In this document: positions 46,931 through 60,100 of the stretch, in pieces
Position numbering within the stretch: position 1 is the stretch's first letter
How the letters are laid out: the number at the start of each line of letters is the position of its first letter
NCBI GenBank assembly: GCA_963920665.1
Contig: OY987271.1
Span: forward strand, 19,781,350 to 19,845,349
Reading direction: 5' to 3'
DNA: 64,000 nt
Source: Straminergon stramineum
Lineage: Eukaryota > Streptophyta > Bryopsida > Hypnales > Calliergonaceae
Position numbers and translations under genes: made by a program
Notes under the pieces: generated by a model
Databases searched by the model: none
Told to the model about the DNA's origin: nothing
Seen by the model: only the letters and a program-made list of their open reading frames with translations

Positions 46931-48286
46931 ATACATATACTTTTTGTAATTAAGCCTTCTATATTTTATAAAATAATATTTGAAGAATAATAATGAATTT
47001 TGATATATTTTTTGTTTTTAAATTTATTTTAAAATATATGAATATTCTTGTTCCTCAAAAATGAATCATATACATAATTATGAATATGTAGAAATCCTTG
47101 GTTTCATTTTTCTAAATCAAATGAAATCAACATAATTATATACATATACTTTTACAATAGTTGATGATGAGATTTTTACAAAATATCAATTTTCAAGATC
47201 CTTTTTTTTTTTTCAATTTCAATTTTTTATTTATTTTTAGATTTAAAAAATAGTATTACAATATGATATATATAACAATTAGTCAATTCAAAACTAATAA
47301 TAGTTAAATTTATACTATGATTTATAAAATGTTGACCCACATTTTATCTCTATTTCAATTCTTATTCTAAATTGCATTTGAATTCTTAGTCAAATTATAT
47401 TAATTTTGGAATGACAAGAGGACACAATGGCACACAATCTAATCACATTGACTACATTTCTATTTGAATTGGATTTTGATCCCACCCTTACAAATTCCAA
47501 GGTGAAAAGTGGAGTCAAAAGGTTTTAACACCATGTTTTTAATGTGCTTGAGACTTTTGAATCCTCTTTGTGAGTCAATTCAAAACCTCAATTTTTATAG
47601 ATAAGGCAACTTTGTGAGATTAGATTGCATGCAATTTTGCCTTGCTAACATTCTTCAATGAATATAATTTGGGTAATATTTTCATTTTCAAAGTGTAAAA
47701 ATTTTAGAAGAGGTAAAATTAAGGGGAGATATTTTATAATTATAGGATAAATCTATTCTATTGAGTAATGAGCATATAATAGTTTACAACGACTTGTCTT
47801 TTGATATTTTTGAAATTATGATTATTACCATATAATATGAGAATATATTATAAATAATCCCGTAAAAAAATAGGTTCAAATTTTTTTTTTAATTCATCAT
47901 TTTGTTGATTTTAAGCATCTATTTGCAAATGATTTAAGTTGTCGTATAAATATCTTTCTATTGTGTTTAGAAATCATTTTGGAGTATAGAATTAGAAGTC
48001 AAAAAACATATATGTGTTCCAAAAATGCAACATAATTGGTTGTGAAGTTCAAGTTGCTTCAATGTTGAATAGAATACTATAACTTGTTTGTCTACTATTG
48101 ATTGGTAATCACTACAAACTAAACAATGGGAGCATTTCATATATAAATGGATTGCTTTAGTGAAAAAACTAGAAACAAATAGGATTTGTAATCCAATTGT
48201 CAAACCATTTATTTCATAAAGGATTTGTTGTAGAATTTTGACTCATATTTTGACAGATTTGCTGGCACGATGCAAAGCATTCTTAA

Positions 48287-49257
48287 CCCCACATCGCCGG
48301 AGGGGACGAAAAGTGTCCTCTCATAGTCTGGCAGTAAAATTCAAAGTGCTGTAACTTTTGCATCCCATGTCCGAATTCAATAAAACTTGTTGGGAAAGTT
48401 TCGCATATTAGTCTAGTTTCAGTGGTAAAAGTTTCAGATCAATCCAAGATGTAATGAGTTTTTGAGAGCCATTCAAAGTTCACAGGTTCAATTTGAGTTC
48501 ACCTCACTGCATTCTGATGGCTGCAACTTCGGGGGTTTGTATCTTTCTCATCAAATGTTCGTTTTCAATAAACATTTTTGGTTTTTGTTCCAAATAAAGT
48601 CAAGTTATTGTAGTAAAATTTTCATGTCAATCCAAGTTGTTTTGAATGTTTGGGAGCAATTCGAAGTTCAAAATCCAGACATTTTTGCATTACAATGAAC
48701 TTCGGCGGCTTATAACTTCTTCATACATGGTCCATTTTCAATCATTTTTGTTGGAAAAGTTGCACATACTAGTCTAGTTTAGAAGATTAAAATCTCATAT
48801 GAATCCAAGAGGTTATGAGTGATTGAGAAGCATTTTAGTAGAGGGAGGTTTAGACATAGATGTGATTTTTTGCTACTTTTTTCACTATTTTTTGACGTTT
48901 CAAAACAATTTTGCAGGCACAATGAATCAATTGAATGGGATTTTTTTTCACCAAAGTGTTTGTCTTTTGGTTTGAATCACTTTGAAGTTTAAAGTTTTTT
49001 CATTTGAGTAGGTTTAGAAATCGAGTTTCACCTCCAAATGTGTTTAGAGAAAATTTCAGCATCTTTTTTCAACACTAAAACATTATAATCTTTCAATCTC
49101 TATGGCCAAATGACCCCAAATTTGTTTCACACCATCTACAACATGCACACTACAATATTGTACGGTTGAGATTTTCATACCTCACTGAGATTTAGACTTA
49201 TAGGACTCAAAAAGCAAGTCAGCTTTTATACATGTTTGGACTTCAGGCGGTGAAGGG
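48287..49257. mobile_element. TTAA-flanked element, 971 bases, non-coding
   Basis: The left end is CCCCACATCGCCGGAG and the right end CTTCAGGCGGTGAAGGG, which agree at about 12 of 16 inverted positions. TTAA stands outside both ends (48283-48286, 49258-49261). The interior has repeated phrases such as AATCCAAGATGTAATGAG and AATCCAAGAGGTTATGAG, and no intact transposase. It fits a non-autonomous piggyBac-type element. Confidence 0.65.
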
Positions 49258-49261
49258 TTAA

Positions 49262-49803
49262 GATGGGCAAATCACACCCTCTACATATGAGTTGAAGAGT
49301 ATCATCAAAAACCTTCACCATTATGGGCATTGACTTTGTCATCATTTTCAATTTGAAAATATTTTCTCCATTTCTAATGAACTTTTGAATTTTATTGAGT
49401 TAAATAAAGGTCTTCAAAGTTTATTTTAGAGTAGAGATTCCATTACTACCTACAACTAAAACTCTTCATAACTTTCATCTCATAAATCAAAATGGAATGA
49501 TTCAAAGCTTTCCTCGTATATATAAATCAGAAAAATAAATTTCAAATTTTTATTTTAAAAAAAAGAGATTTTTAAAGAAGTTTTTTTTTGCTGTCCAAGT
49601 TGCCCACCGAGCAATGAAAACAACATATTATACAATAACTTTTGAACCATGTATTCAAAAGTTATGAAAATTGTTGGGTCTTAAAGCTAATTTTTGGGCA
49701 CATGTTGTGTGAAAATTTCAAAGAAACAAAATAAAAATTCCATTCGTAGTGAGCTACCCAAAATCGCTAAGTTGCCAAAAAACACTGTTTGGTCCTTTAG
49801 GGG
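49262..49803 (-). mobile_element. TTAA-type element, reverse copy related to the 52.1 kb element
   Basis: The right end reads GGTCCTTTAGGGG followed by TTAA (49804-49807). Read on the minus strand the body follows the 52067-52974 element: a short lead, AATTTTTATTTTGTTTCTTT, TGTGCCCAAAAATTAGC, CATAACTTTTGAATAC and AAAGTTATGAAGAG. The far end abuts the 971-base element, so it is truncated or nested with it. Confidence 0.6.
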
Positions 49804-49924
49804 TTAATAAATTCTTTGCTCTTAATAAATTTCATAACATTCAAGTATAATTTACACTTTTGACCCAATAGCTCAATAGTTGACCCACACAATCATGAAT
49901 AAGCCTAACTCCATAAGTTTTCTC

Positions 49925-51060
49925 TTTATTACTAGAGATTGAATGAACTTTAGATGTCCCCTATACTTATGCCTTCATGTCTCTTTTCCCAAAGTTTGTC
50001 TCCAATGGCAATCTAATCTCCATGGAATGAATCCTTCTTTCTCTAAAAAATACAATGTTTTTATCAATGCCTCTGTGAAATGAGCACAATCCCTTTGTGA
50101 AATCCCAAAACTATCACAATACATACGACAAGGAGACAACCTTCTTTTGAATGGCCCAAATTTTGTCCCCAATGATTGCTTTGATGTATCAACATATCCA
50201 AACCTTTCTCTTCAAGCTTGGCCATCTTAAATTTCAATCTTTACATACCCTTTATCAAATGAATTCATCCATAATTATCCAAATTCCCCAAATCATCAAG
50301 CTTAAAAGCATATGTAAGTTACCATAATAATGTGCCATTGAAATTGCCTCCATTTTATCATCGTGTACAATATTTTTATCTCTTCATCATTTCTTTTTAA
50401 GTAACCAATGATGTGGCTCCTTCAACCTACTTCCAATTGGTCTTTAAACCACATTATTCATTCCAGACCTCTAAAAGTGACTCAAACATCTCTTGCAACT
50501 GTGGATTGGCCTCTTGTATAACGATTCCATCTTCTCCATGTCAAAAGTTGTTTTCTCAGTCCCTATCAATTGCAAATAGTGATGCTCAAACTCCCTCTAT
50601 TATTCATTTGTCATTAGATCTTACTAGGGCGTACCACCTACTCCAAGAATGTCCTCATGGTTACAAGCTTCTCGATCTAAATCCTCCATTAAACTTCTTC
50701 CTTCAATGTTTGTACAAATGCCTCCCAAGTCACACCATCATTCTCTTGTAACTCCTTTACTCTCCTACAAATCTTAAGAACCATGGAGAGCTCAAAGCTT
50801 TCAACCATTTTATGTTCTAAGAGCCTATTCAACTCCATCTCTATTTAAAAAATGAACAAAGTTTGAAATATTGTGCCTATCGAATTGATCTAGCTTGTTC
50901 ATAATAGAATGCAATGCTTTAGTTGTCAATACTTCCTTTCATTGTTCAACTTAATGTTGTGTCATAAACAAGTTTAATGCCTCAAACATCCTCATGGTAC
51001 CATCATCTAACATGCCAAGTAAGCCACCCTTTGGTTCACTATGATCTTCCATGGCTCACA
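49925..51060 (-). pseudogene. Decayed Ty3-type retroelement gag remnant
   Basis: On the minus strand, disconnected frames give phrases typical of retroelement gag regions known from moss and other early land plant genomes: MFEALNLFMTQ, NKLDQFDRHNIS, VKELQENDGVTWEAF, then a broken zinc-knuckle zone CRMYCDSFGISQRDCAHFTE. Stops and shifts interrupt it throughout. The family link rests on my reading of these phrases. No protease, reverse transcriptase, integrase or terminal repeat is recognisable. Confidence 0.5.
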
Positions 51061-52066
51061 CAGAATACAAAGCACCACAATTCTAAACTTTTCACATTGG
51101 ATTCACCAAAAAATGTCACAAAGTCGTGTGAAGAGGTTCTAAATAACACACGGCCTTTGATGTGGAAATGCTTACTTGCTTAGCATATAATCTCTTTACA
51201 TCCTTAAATTTCCTATAATTGGTTTATCCAATATTGATTAGAAATCACTAAATTTATTTTTTCCTTCAAGATTATGACTATATTTCACAAAAATGTCCGG
51301 AATTGAAGGAAATTGAAAAAAATAGTGTATTGAGGGAAACTAAAAAGTAATGTTTTAGAAAAAAGAAATAACCATACAAAATTGTTCTAACCTATGATGG
51401 AAATATGTAGCAATGGTTTTGAAAAACTAGAGTTTGTATTGCATGATTTTAGTAGTCATAGTCATAGTGTCAAATCTCATCTTTCAAATTTTTTATTGCA
51501 AATTGAGTATATCCCACAATTTATAGTATAAAAAATAAAGAATTGAGGATATAAATTTTGGAAAATTATAAAAAAATTCAATAATTATAGTTTATAGTTT
51601 ATACTCATTCTTACAAAGAATATTAAAACAAATGAAAAAAAATGTGATGGAAAATATGAAATTAATTAAAATTTCTACGTAAATTTGAAAAATATTGATT
51701 CCAAGTTTCCAATGATATTCATGTTGTAATAAGAAATATGCAACCTAAATTTTTCTTTTCTTAATATTTAAAATTGAATTTAAAAATAAACTTTAAACCT
51801 TTTTTTAAGAAGAGATTCCATGAATATCAACAAATAAAAAAATAAAAATCTTCATGACTCTCATCTCAATCCATTAATCAAAATAGAATGATTCAAAGTT
51901 TTCCATAGACACATAAATCAAAAGAAGCAAATCTAAATTTTTATGTTAAATTTTTTGGGGGAGTTGCCCGATTTGCACTTGATGCAAACCATAAATTTTT
52001 TGTGAATGCTTTTAGTGTAACATATGTCTTTCCTTGAAAACTAATAAATGGTTCATCTCTATTTAA

Positions 52067-52974
52067 CCCCTAAATGCCTAAATTGCATTTTTTTGCAATA
52101 TAGTGATATTCAATAGCTCACTACAAATGAAATTTTTATTTTTTTTCTTTGAAATTTTCACACAACGTGTGTCCAAGGAGTAGCTTTAAGGCCTAATGCT
52201 TTTCATAACTTTTGACTACATGGTTAAAAAAATTATTGTATGATATGTAATTTTCATTGTTTAGCAGGCAACCCTCTAAGCTCAAAAGAATTATTAAAAA
52301 ACCACTTATTAAAGAAAAAAAATTGAAATTGTTTTTTCATATTTTTGTATATGTGGAAATCTTTTAATCATTCCATTTTGATGAGATGAAAGTTACGAGG
52401 AGGTTTTTTTGACAAGCAGTTTTGGATTTTCTATTCTAAAATAAATTTTGAAGTCCTTTATTTAACTCAATTTTCAATATTTTTGGAAAAAAATAAAATC
52501 ATAGAGTGTAGATTGTTTAGTACAACATTACACCCATTGGGATTGGCATTTTTCAAATCCCTAACTAAATTCTTAACAATTTAGTATTTTGAATCATTCT
52601 TTACTTCATACTACTTACTATTTTTTTTTATATATGTTGTACAATTTCAAATGATCTAAAATTCTTCAAGAATGTATCCAACTTGCCTTGAAGAATGAAT
52701 CCAAATAAGTACTACCACCTAGGACATTTTTTCATAACAATGTGACCTTGTGAAGTGCAGTTGCCTAGTTTTCTACAAGGCCAAATGAAAGGATTTTTGC
52801 CAATTCAAATGCAAATATCTTGCAATCCACAAGGTAGAAATTTCTGAAATTTTTTCCACTTGTTTTCAAACAAGCATACTACAAGAGTCTATGGTTACAT
52901 GTTTCTAAAAATGTTTTTTTTCTTCTAAAATTTGGTACTTGTACTAGAAATGGCAGTTTTGGAGCATTTAGGAG
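52067..52974 (+). mobile_element. TTAA-flanked element, 908 bases, non-coding
   Basis: The left end CCCCTAAATGCCTAAATTGC and the right end GGCAGTTTTGGAGCATTTAG followed by GAG form an imperfect inverted repeat. TTAA stands outside both ends (52063-52066, 52975-52978). The interior contains AT-rich phrases also found, inverted, at 49262-49803 and in a fragment near 51840-51990. There is no long open frame. Confidence 0.75.
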
Positions 52975-53118
52975 TTAATGCAATAATCTTGTTATATATG
53001 ATATACAAACCCTAAAAAATAATAAGATTTTTATGCTTTGGATGAATGAAACCATAATGGCAATAAAAACTGGTCTTCTATTTTACTATGGATTATTTTG
53101 AATTTCCTAATCACCAAC

Positions 53119-53421
53119 ATGGGGGGGGGGGTAGTGTGTTAAAAAAATAATGATATAGGTGCAAACAACCACTATTTTATAGGGGGGTATGAATTATTAA
53201 ATTTTTTTTTCACATGCTATCATTATGTAATTTTCTAATGGGACCTATTATTCTATACCCTATAGTACATTAAAGACGTCCAATGCCATTTTCAATACCC
53301 TATATTATTCTAAACCCATTTATAATTTTTTCCCCCATTTTTTTAACATACCCTATCATTTGTTTGCATGTATGTTGCTACTCCATCTGCTCACTATCCC
53401 CCCCCCCCCCCCTCCCCCTTG
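53119..53421. mobile_element. G/C-tract foldback element with 9-base direct repeats
   Basis: An 11-base G run at 53121-53131 followed by TAGTGTGTTAAAAAAAT pairs, inverted, with ATTTTTTTAACATA and CTCACTA before a 15-base C run at 53398-53412. The 9-base word ATCACCAAC stands on both sides (53110-53118 and 53422-53430). A 9-base target duplication points to a Mutator-like non-autonomous element; that class is inference. Confidence 0.6.
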
Positions 53422-53959
53422 ATCACCAACCACCAATGATAACTAATGTAGATAAAAATGAAAATTTACTTACAATATAATTATCCTTGCTACTCATACA
53501 TTGTGAAATAAGGCTTTTGATTGATTGCATTTAGCCATATTTGATACCCCAAAATTGAAGTGATCGATGGATGAAATATTCTATTATGAGTTCAAACACA
53601 AATATTATCTTCATCCTTTAAGTTTTCATGAGTGGCCAAAATTTGATGTTGGCTATAAGATGCATGTGGAACCACGGAGGAGACAACACTAATTCCATTT
53701 GTGTGTGTAGCCTTGGGATTCTTCCAAAGAACTCACTTTTAAAACAAATCAATTTTTTCTACTCCTTGCAAGGATATACCTATAGCAAGTCATTGATATA
53801 TGGTGTCTTGTTCTAATCTTGTGAACAAATCATTGATATTATGTTGAAGAAGGATAATGACCGAATTGGAAATTATCCTATTAGTATAATAAGTTCGTTC
53901 CAAGGGAGATGGTCAAGTAGGGTATTTCTATGCTAATAGGTTCTATATCTAAAATCAAA

Positions 53960-55030
53960 TATCTTGACTTATTCAATAACCCAACTTGGAATTCCATACC
54001 CCAAAACATAACTACAATGACATTGCAAATCTAATTTGGATACTAACTTAAATTAGTACAAGTCACATTCCATCAAATAGACTTCCCATTTGGAAACATT
54101 TACATAACATGAATCATCATTAACCAACTTGGACTACACACAAATTATTCTCCATCACTACAACATCATACTTTCACAACTTACTTCACCAAAGATTACA
54201 GCACATAACCTTGCATGCATCCACACAACAACCAATTTGTATGTAATTTCAGATTAGCTTAATTAAACTTGTGAACAAATCACTGATTACAAATTAATAC
54301 TTTTCTCTTCATTCTTCCATTCAGATTTTTATTTTTTATTATTTTTCTTCCCTAATTGAAACTCTCAATTTCCATTACCTATAACTTCCAACTAGGTTCT
54401 CATAATTCTTCATAGCTTCCATCTATCTTCACTTTGCCTTCTCAATTCACTTCACACAAACTTCTCCAAATAGCAAACACATCCAACCAGGACCTTAACA
54501 CAAAGTCCAAAAACATTCTGACATCATGCATCTAATTAAATAACACACACACACATACCCAATTTGGAAACACTTCCAAAACAAAGAAATACACAACTTC
54601 ACCAAGATGGGAAACGACTAGACTTCATTCAACAGACGGTAAAGAAAAATGAAAGAAAGTTCAAACCAAATAGGAATTCCAAACTTGGTAATTACCAACT
54701 TGAAAGAGACAACCCAACTACCATCTAACTACCAAATTCGAACTACAAAGGCAACGACCCAACTACACATAAAATTCCAAATTGGAATTAACTCTCAAAA
54801 CATCCAACTAGGCTTGACATACACACCACTTAAGAATTTGACTTGGACTGAATCAGCACCCTATTTGGATTACAGATCAAAAAACTTGGAACTTGGTTGG
54901 ACAACTGAACCATTCCAATTAGGAAACCACCTATCCAAATCAGCACATACACACTCAACCTTCATTCATCATTCATTCACCATCCAAAAACACACCAAAT
55001 TGGAACTCAATCAACCCATTAAAACACACA
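53960..55030 (+). repeat. Degenerate CCAAATTGGAA-rich stretch
   Basis: Variants of CCAA(A/C)TTGGA(A/C) recur every 30-90 bases across about 1 kb, with low G content on the plus strand. The 128-codon open frame at 54649-55035 is repetitive (rich in Asn, Thr, Gln, Leu) and is explained by this composition, so I do not call it a gene. Confidence 0.5.
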
Positions 55031-56279
55031 ATTAAAACACAAAATATGTAAACAATCAAATCAAAAACAATAAAAGACACTTCAAAATCAGCCAAAAATT
55101 TACAACAAAAAATCCTAATTGTTTATCTACATATTACAATGAACAATATTGCCTTTGGCAAAGATGATACAACTCCATCATCAATGATTTCATTTATTTT
55201 TTTTGTCTAGTCATATTATGGCAATTTGATTTGCATGATACTATAGTGTGAGTATGGATGATTTCAATGTTTTCTTTCTAAAAAATCCAAAAACTTAGGC
55301 AAAGAGATCAAAAACATCAAATGAACAAACTAGAATTGTGCAATTGTGAAGCTATGTCTTGGATTTATTTATTGACTAGTCAAACTCCACAACTCCATTG
55401 CAACCAAACCATAACCACATTGTATAGTAAGAATATAGTTGTAGATAGGATTTGGAAATTCAGATTCTGAAACTAGACTCACTACCATAGTCTGTCCATT
55501 GGACACAACCAATAAACTCCAAAATAAAATTTGTAGTAGTAATTATTTTAGTGAAATTATGTAATTTCCATTCATTCAACACACTAAAGGGAAGTAGTCT
55601 AAATATTATCACATGTTTTAAGGTCTTTTAGCTCTAAGAAAGCAAAAGAATTTTTTAGGGGAGCAAATTCACCTTCCACAAAATCTTCATTAATCAATAA
55701 AAAAAACCTTTTGTCCAAATTTTTTTAAGCAAACTAAGCTGCCCCAAACAATGTTCAGGGGAAATCAATGACTAGTTTAAAGTTAGTTGATGAAATTGGA
55801 AAAAAAACCCAGCTGCAATTTGAATGTCATCGGGAAGAAACTGCTGAAAAAATCTGTAAAATTTCTATTTTAAGGAAAAATAGAGAAAATCATTGGACTC
55901 TGTACTAGAAAAACCGATTTAATTTTGAATTGTAGACAAATAGCCGAAGAAACTCAAAAAATTCCGAAATGCTGCCCGCAAAAACCTTGTAGCAAAGATC
56001 ACTAAATTCGCCAACACCAATTTGTGACCACTGCTACAACCTCTACAGTAACTTACCATTTATTTGTCAGTCCCCGATCCTAAACGTGAACTCAAAATAT
56101 CTATCCGTGGTAAGAAATAGATTCTAGCGTTTTTACCATGGCCTGAGCAAATGCGTTGTTTCTCCTGACGAGGGGGCCGGTAGTACTGGTAAAAACCTCG
56201 TCAAAATTTTTGCCCCACGGGTGAAACGAAAGACCATAGAGTAGGCCGACTTGGACGCTTCCCAGAAGCGCGGGTCTTC

Positions 56280-57144
56280 CAAGGTCAGATTTCTGGACAC
56301 GTGCCCACCTCCCACCCACCCCAAGATGACGTCAGAATTTCAAAGCCAACTCACAGTTCTGGTTTTTACTTCGGAAAGGCTGCCCCGGGACACTGCCAGG
56401 TGTCATCATCTATATGCCCTCTCCACTCAGATCGACGGCTGAAAGTTGCCGTTCAACAAAAGCTTGGAGACGGGAAACCGTGGAAACAACTCCGCGAGAC
56501 GAAGGAGACGATGAATTGTGGTGATGGTCGCCCGCAAACTTTGTCGACACGGCGATGTCTTCGCCGATGCGTGCGTTTTTACCGTGTCGTTGATGTCTGT
56601 CGACGTTGTTTGTGTCGTTGCCGTGGAAAAGATCATTGCGGCGAATTTTTTCTCGCCTCTTTTGCTGCAGCGGGGGATGAGATAGAGCAGACAGTCCGCG
56701 ATGGTGGCCTCCCGGGATGGCGGAGATTTGTGGCGGTGGAGACGTTGCCGAGGATGTGATTAGAAATCTTTTTGCGTACCTGCAGGAAGTCCGTCTTTGA
56801 AGCGGCGTTGCTTCAATGATCGGGATTCGGAGATTTGATCGTTTTCAAGATGCATGGGGAATCCAAACCTAAGGAGCGAGGATCGTTGCGAGAGGGGGAA
56901 GCAAGTAGCGCTTGGAGAGCTTGGATGTGCTTACTTTCATGTGAGAGGAGCCGGCGGTTTACATGAGGAGAACAGGGAAGGGATGAATGCAGAGTCGGTG
57001 TGGCAGGGGGTTGTGGTGCCGAGTAGGAGTGGTGATTATCATATGGTGGAGACGGCGGAGGATTGCGTTTGTCAATGGTCGATCAAGGCTGCTGAATCGG
57101 CTGTTGAAGGTTGTTGACTTGTAGGCATCGCCCTCGGTGCGGAC
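56280..57144 (+). promoter_or_regulatory. Promoter and leader of the ASG2-like gene
   Basis: Within 40 bases there is a G-box core CACGTG (about 56297) and a palindromic TGACGTCA (about 56326), both binding sites for plant bZIP factors, roughly 820-850 bases before the ATG. Downstream is G+C-rich sequence with several short open frames (56301-56759, 56854-57117) that are probably leader or upstream frames. The transcription start is not determinable by eye. Confidence 0.4.
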
Positions 57145-60100
57145 ATGGGAAAAAGCAGCATGAGGCAGTTTTCCAGTCCTGATGGCAACATTCTGGCCCA
57201 TATCGTCGGCCGATCTCTCAATTGCTCACAGGTTTTTAGAGATCAATCATTATTTCTCATTCAATTTCGTTCTTACTCGCAATCCAATGCAGATGCATGA
57301 GTGATCAAAATAAGTGAGACGGGGCAATGGCGGAGCGGTTTTTTTTTCTAGTTAAATTCTTTTGCGAGTGTGGACTCTATCTCCTATTCTATCCCTTGTG
57401 TTCAGGATGTCTGCATCCTGTCGTATTGTTATACTCTGTCTTACAAATGGCGAGGCGTCAGCTTCTAGGGATGCATCGATTTATAGACTCTAAGGAGGTT
57501 GCGCATCTGATTCGTTGATGTATCCATTCAAGCGGCCTTCACATCTTTGCAAGTGCACAGAATCGCGGAATCCCTTTTCCCCCCCTGAAAGTTGCAGTTA
57601 TTGACCTGACTTTTCACTGTTTCCTTTTCACCATTGTTAAAAATTTGTTTGATGACCTTCTTAATTTCTAGTGATTTTTAGAGCCCGACCAAAATTATCG
57701 AGCTGATATGTCGCATGCTGGTCTTTCAATTGACGGTAGTTCATTTCGTCGTCGTTACGAACATGCAGTAATTCAGGATCATTCACACTCTCTTTTTGCC
57801 AAGGCGTGAGAAACGAAGTTGCTTTCTAAGCAGGGTATCTGCCTGACAGGCGTGTAAGGGTTAAACGTAGTATTAGGTTTTGATCATTTTCACAGGAAAT
57901 TCGTCTCATAGGCTCTTTGAAGATCTCGAAGGTGCAAACTGCAGTCGAAACCGTGTACTTGGGTACTTGTAAATAAATAAATTGTCGGGCCAGAAGTGCT
58001 GACTTCTTTGTGTCATTTTTGTTGATAATTCCCCAGCTGATGTCCTCGTTCATGGATGCGTTTTAGTATCTGCCATTTCCATGAAGCCCTGCATTACTTG
58101 GAGGGTTCAACTGTAGGTTTGTTATAATTGAATGCCTTACATTTACGTTTTCATCCTTATGACTTGGTTCAGTAGCATCATGATATCCGTTATTTCACTA
58201 CTCGATATGGATGGAAATGGTGGGGATTTTGCATTTATGGGGTTTAGGTCGCCACATCCATTTCGAAACATTACAGCTCATTCAACTTATTGACGAGAGT
58301 GTTTTCTACTAGAGAGACATCGTGGAGATAATTTGATAGGGATTCCATTACGGAGACTTTCGATACATGCTGTATGTTTACTGCATTACATGTATATATA
58401 TTGATATAGACGGTCTAAATAGTAGCTAACCCGATAACTAATGACAAATATTTAGCTTTTTCAATTGCTGGTTGTCGTACTACGCCAATGCTAATGATTG
58501 TGTGGTACATCTTTGGGCACAGGTGCCATCTCCAGTTTTGCAGCCATATTCTGTGCGTGCCTTGCAGATGCACTCCTCCCTGGTCCAGCGATTGGATCTT
58601 GAGAAAGTGATGGAGGTGGGTAGATGCTTCGTTTTGTGTGTTCTGCAATTGATAAGCTTGTTCATAGAGAATATCACAGCAGCCATGCTTGAATAAAGTA
58701 GAACTATGGAATTGCCCTCCTAATGAGTAGACAATAGACATTCATGCGCACTAGAATTTGAAGTAATGACTCTGGCATGACTTGAAATTATTGCTATAGA
58801 CGCTATATACAATGCATCTAGAGCAAGATGAGCAAATTAGGTCCAGAATGGCAAGTAATTGGTAAATTGAACTGCAAAATATTGCTGCGGCCCGAAACAT
58901 TACTTTTCTTGTAATGCCGCGGCCTGAATTGTAGTTGTACTAGTGCTGTGCAGGGTCATCTTGGGTGTGTGAATGCCCTTGCCTGGAACGCCTCTGGTTC
59001 TCTCCTCATATCTGGATCGGACGACACCAGGGTCTGTTCCTGTCCTCTATGCTCCGCGTATTGTTTTATATCTGGATTGATTTGCGGATTCACAATGGTT
59101 CTTTTTAGGTTTAGAATGAAAATTTCTTGGTGGACATTTAGTTTTGTGCATCTTCTCATTGGCAGGTGAATATCTGGGATTATGGAAGTCGGAAACTTGT
59201 TCACAGCATTGAAACAGGGCATTCTGCCAACATATTTTGTACAAAGTTTATGCCGGAGACTGGAGATGATGTTGTGGTGTCTGGAGCAGGTGATGCAGAG
59301 GTATACTACCGCTGGTTATCACTCTGTAGAACCAATTCTTGAATTTTCAATGTAACGATTATGTTGCTACCAATTATTACAATCAAGTTTCTTGTTGCAA
59401 AGTTGTATGTGATATTAGATAGTCGTTTTAGATTCAGGTTCTGGTGTGGGCTCTTTTCAGTAATGGACCATCCCGTGTCATTCGACTCATTTAAAGGGGA
59501 CTCTCTAAATCTACATATGTAGTTATAATCATGTAATTCTTATCTCTTCCGAATAACTAAGCATGCTGCAGCTACTTGAGGACTTAATTGTAGAGTACAT
59601 GCTTTTGGAGCTGTAGCTTCCTTCTCATGTGCCTTTCTTAGTATTCTTTTTTGTGGATCTGTCATCAAGCTCTCTTTTTTGTTTTGTCAGGTCAGAGTGC
59701 ACCGAGTTAGCAGGTCATCTGCATCTTCGAGAGGTTCATATTTAGAGCAATCGGCTCTTTTTCGTTGCCATTCAAGACGGGTGAAGAAGTTGGCGGTGAG
59801 AAAATTTGTAGTGCTTTTCGCTATTTGGGGGTTTAGAGGAGCTTGGGTGCTTGTACTTCTGTTAGTCTTCATTCTCTCGGATTGGGCCATGGGCCATGCT
59901 AGATTCTTGATTGTGCCTTTCGCAGAGGAGAGGACCTTCAACAATTTGTGGCTTTGAGATAACGTGGTGGTTGCAGTGAGGGTAGTAGCAGCAGATATGC
60001 TCAAAATTTTCCATTATCAAATTCCTGAGGACACGGAATTTATCAGAGATTGTCATACCGTTTTCCAGGTTGAAGATGGGAATCCGCATGTGGTGTGGAG

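Larger units (their letters stand above)
46931..57144. other. Repeat-rich AT-rich intergenic region, IFT46 to ASG2-like gene
   Basis: Ten kilobases without a recognisable intact gene. It holds two nearly complete TTAA-flanked elements, a third related copy, a decayed retroelement gag region, a G/C-tract foldback element and a degenerate CCAAATTGG-rich stretch. From about 56050 the base composition becomes G+C-rich, marking the promoter and leader of the ASG2-like gene. Stretches 46931-48280 and 55040-56050 show nothing I can name. Confidence 0.5.

Noticed and set aside
50413..50751. 112-codon plus-strand open frame
   Set aside because: It lies antisense to the decayed gag remnant, which explains the sequence better.
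53121..53412. G and C runs as a sequencing artefact
   Set aside because: The paired inverted flanks and 9-base direct repeats argue for a real element, although exact run lengths may be wrong.
54649..55035. 128-codon open frame
   Set aside because: It lies in a stretch of degenerate CCAAATTGG repeats with low G; the protein is low-complexity and nothing supports expression.
56301..56759. 152-codon open frame upstream of the ASG2-like gene
   Set aside because: Composition and position fit a G+C-rich leader; no recognisable domain, and the true ASG2-like start at 57145 is in a separate exon.
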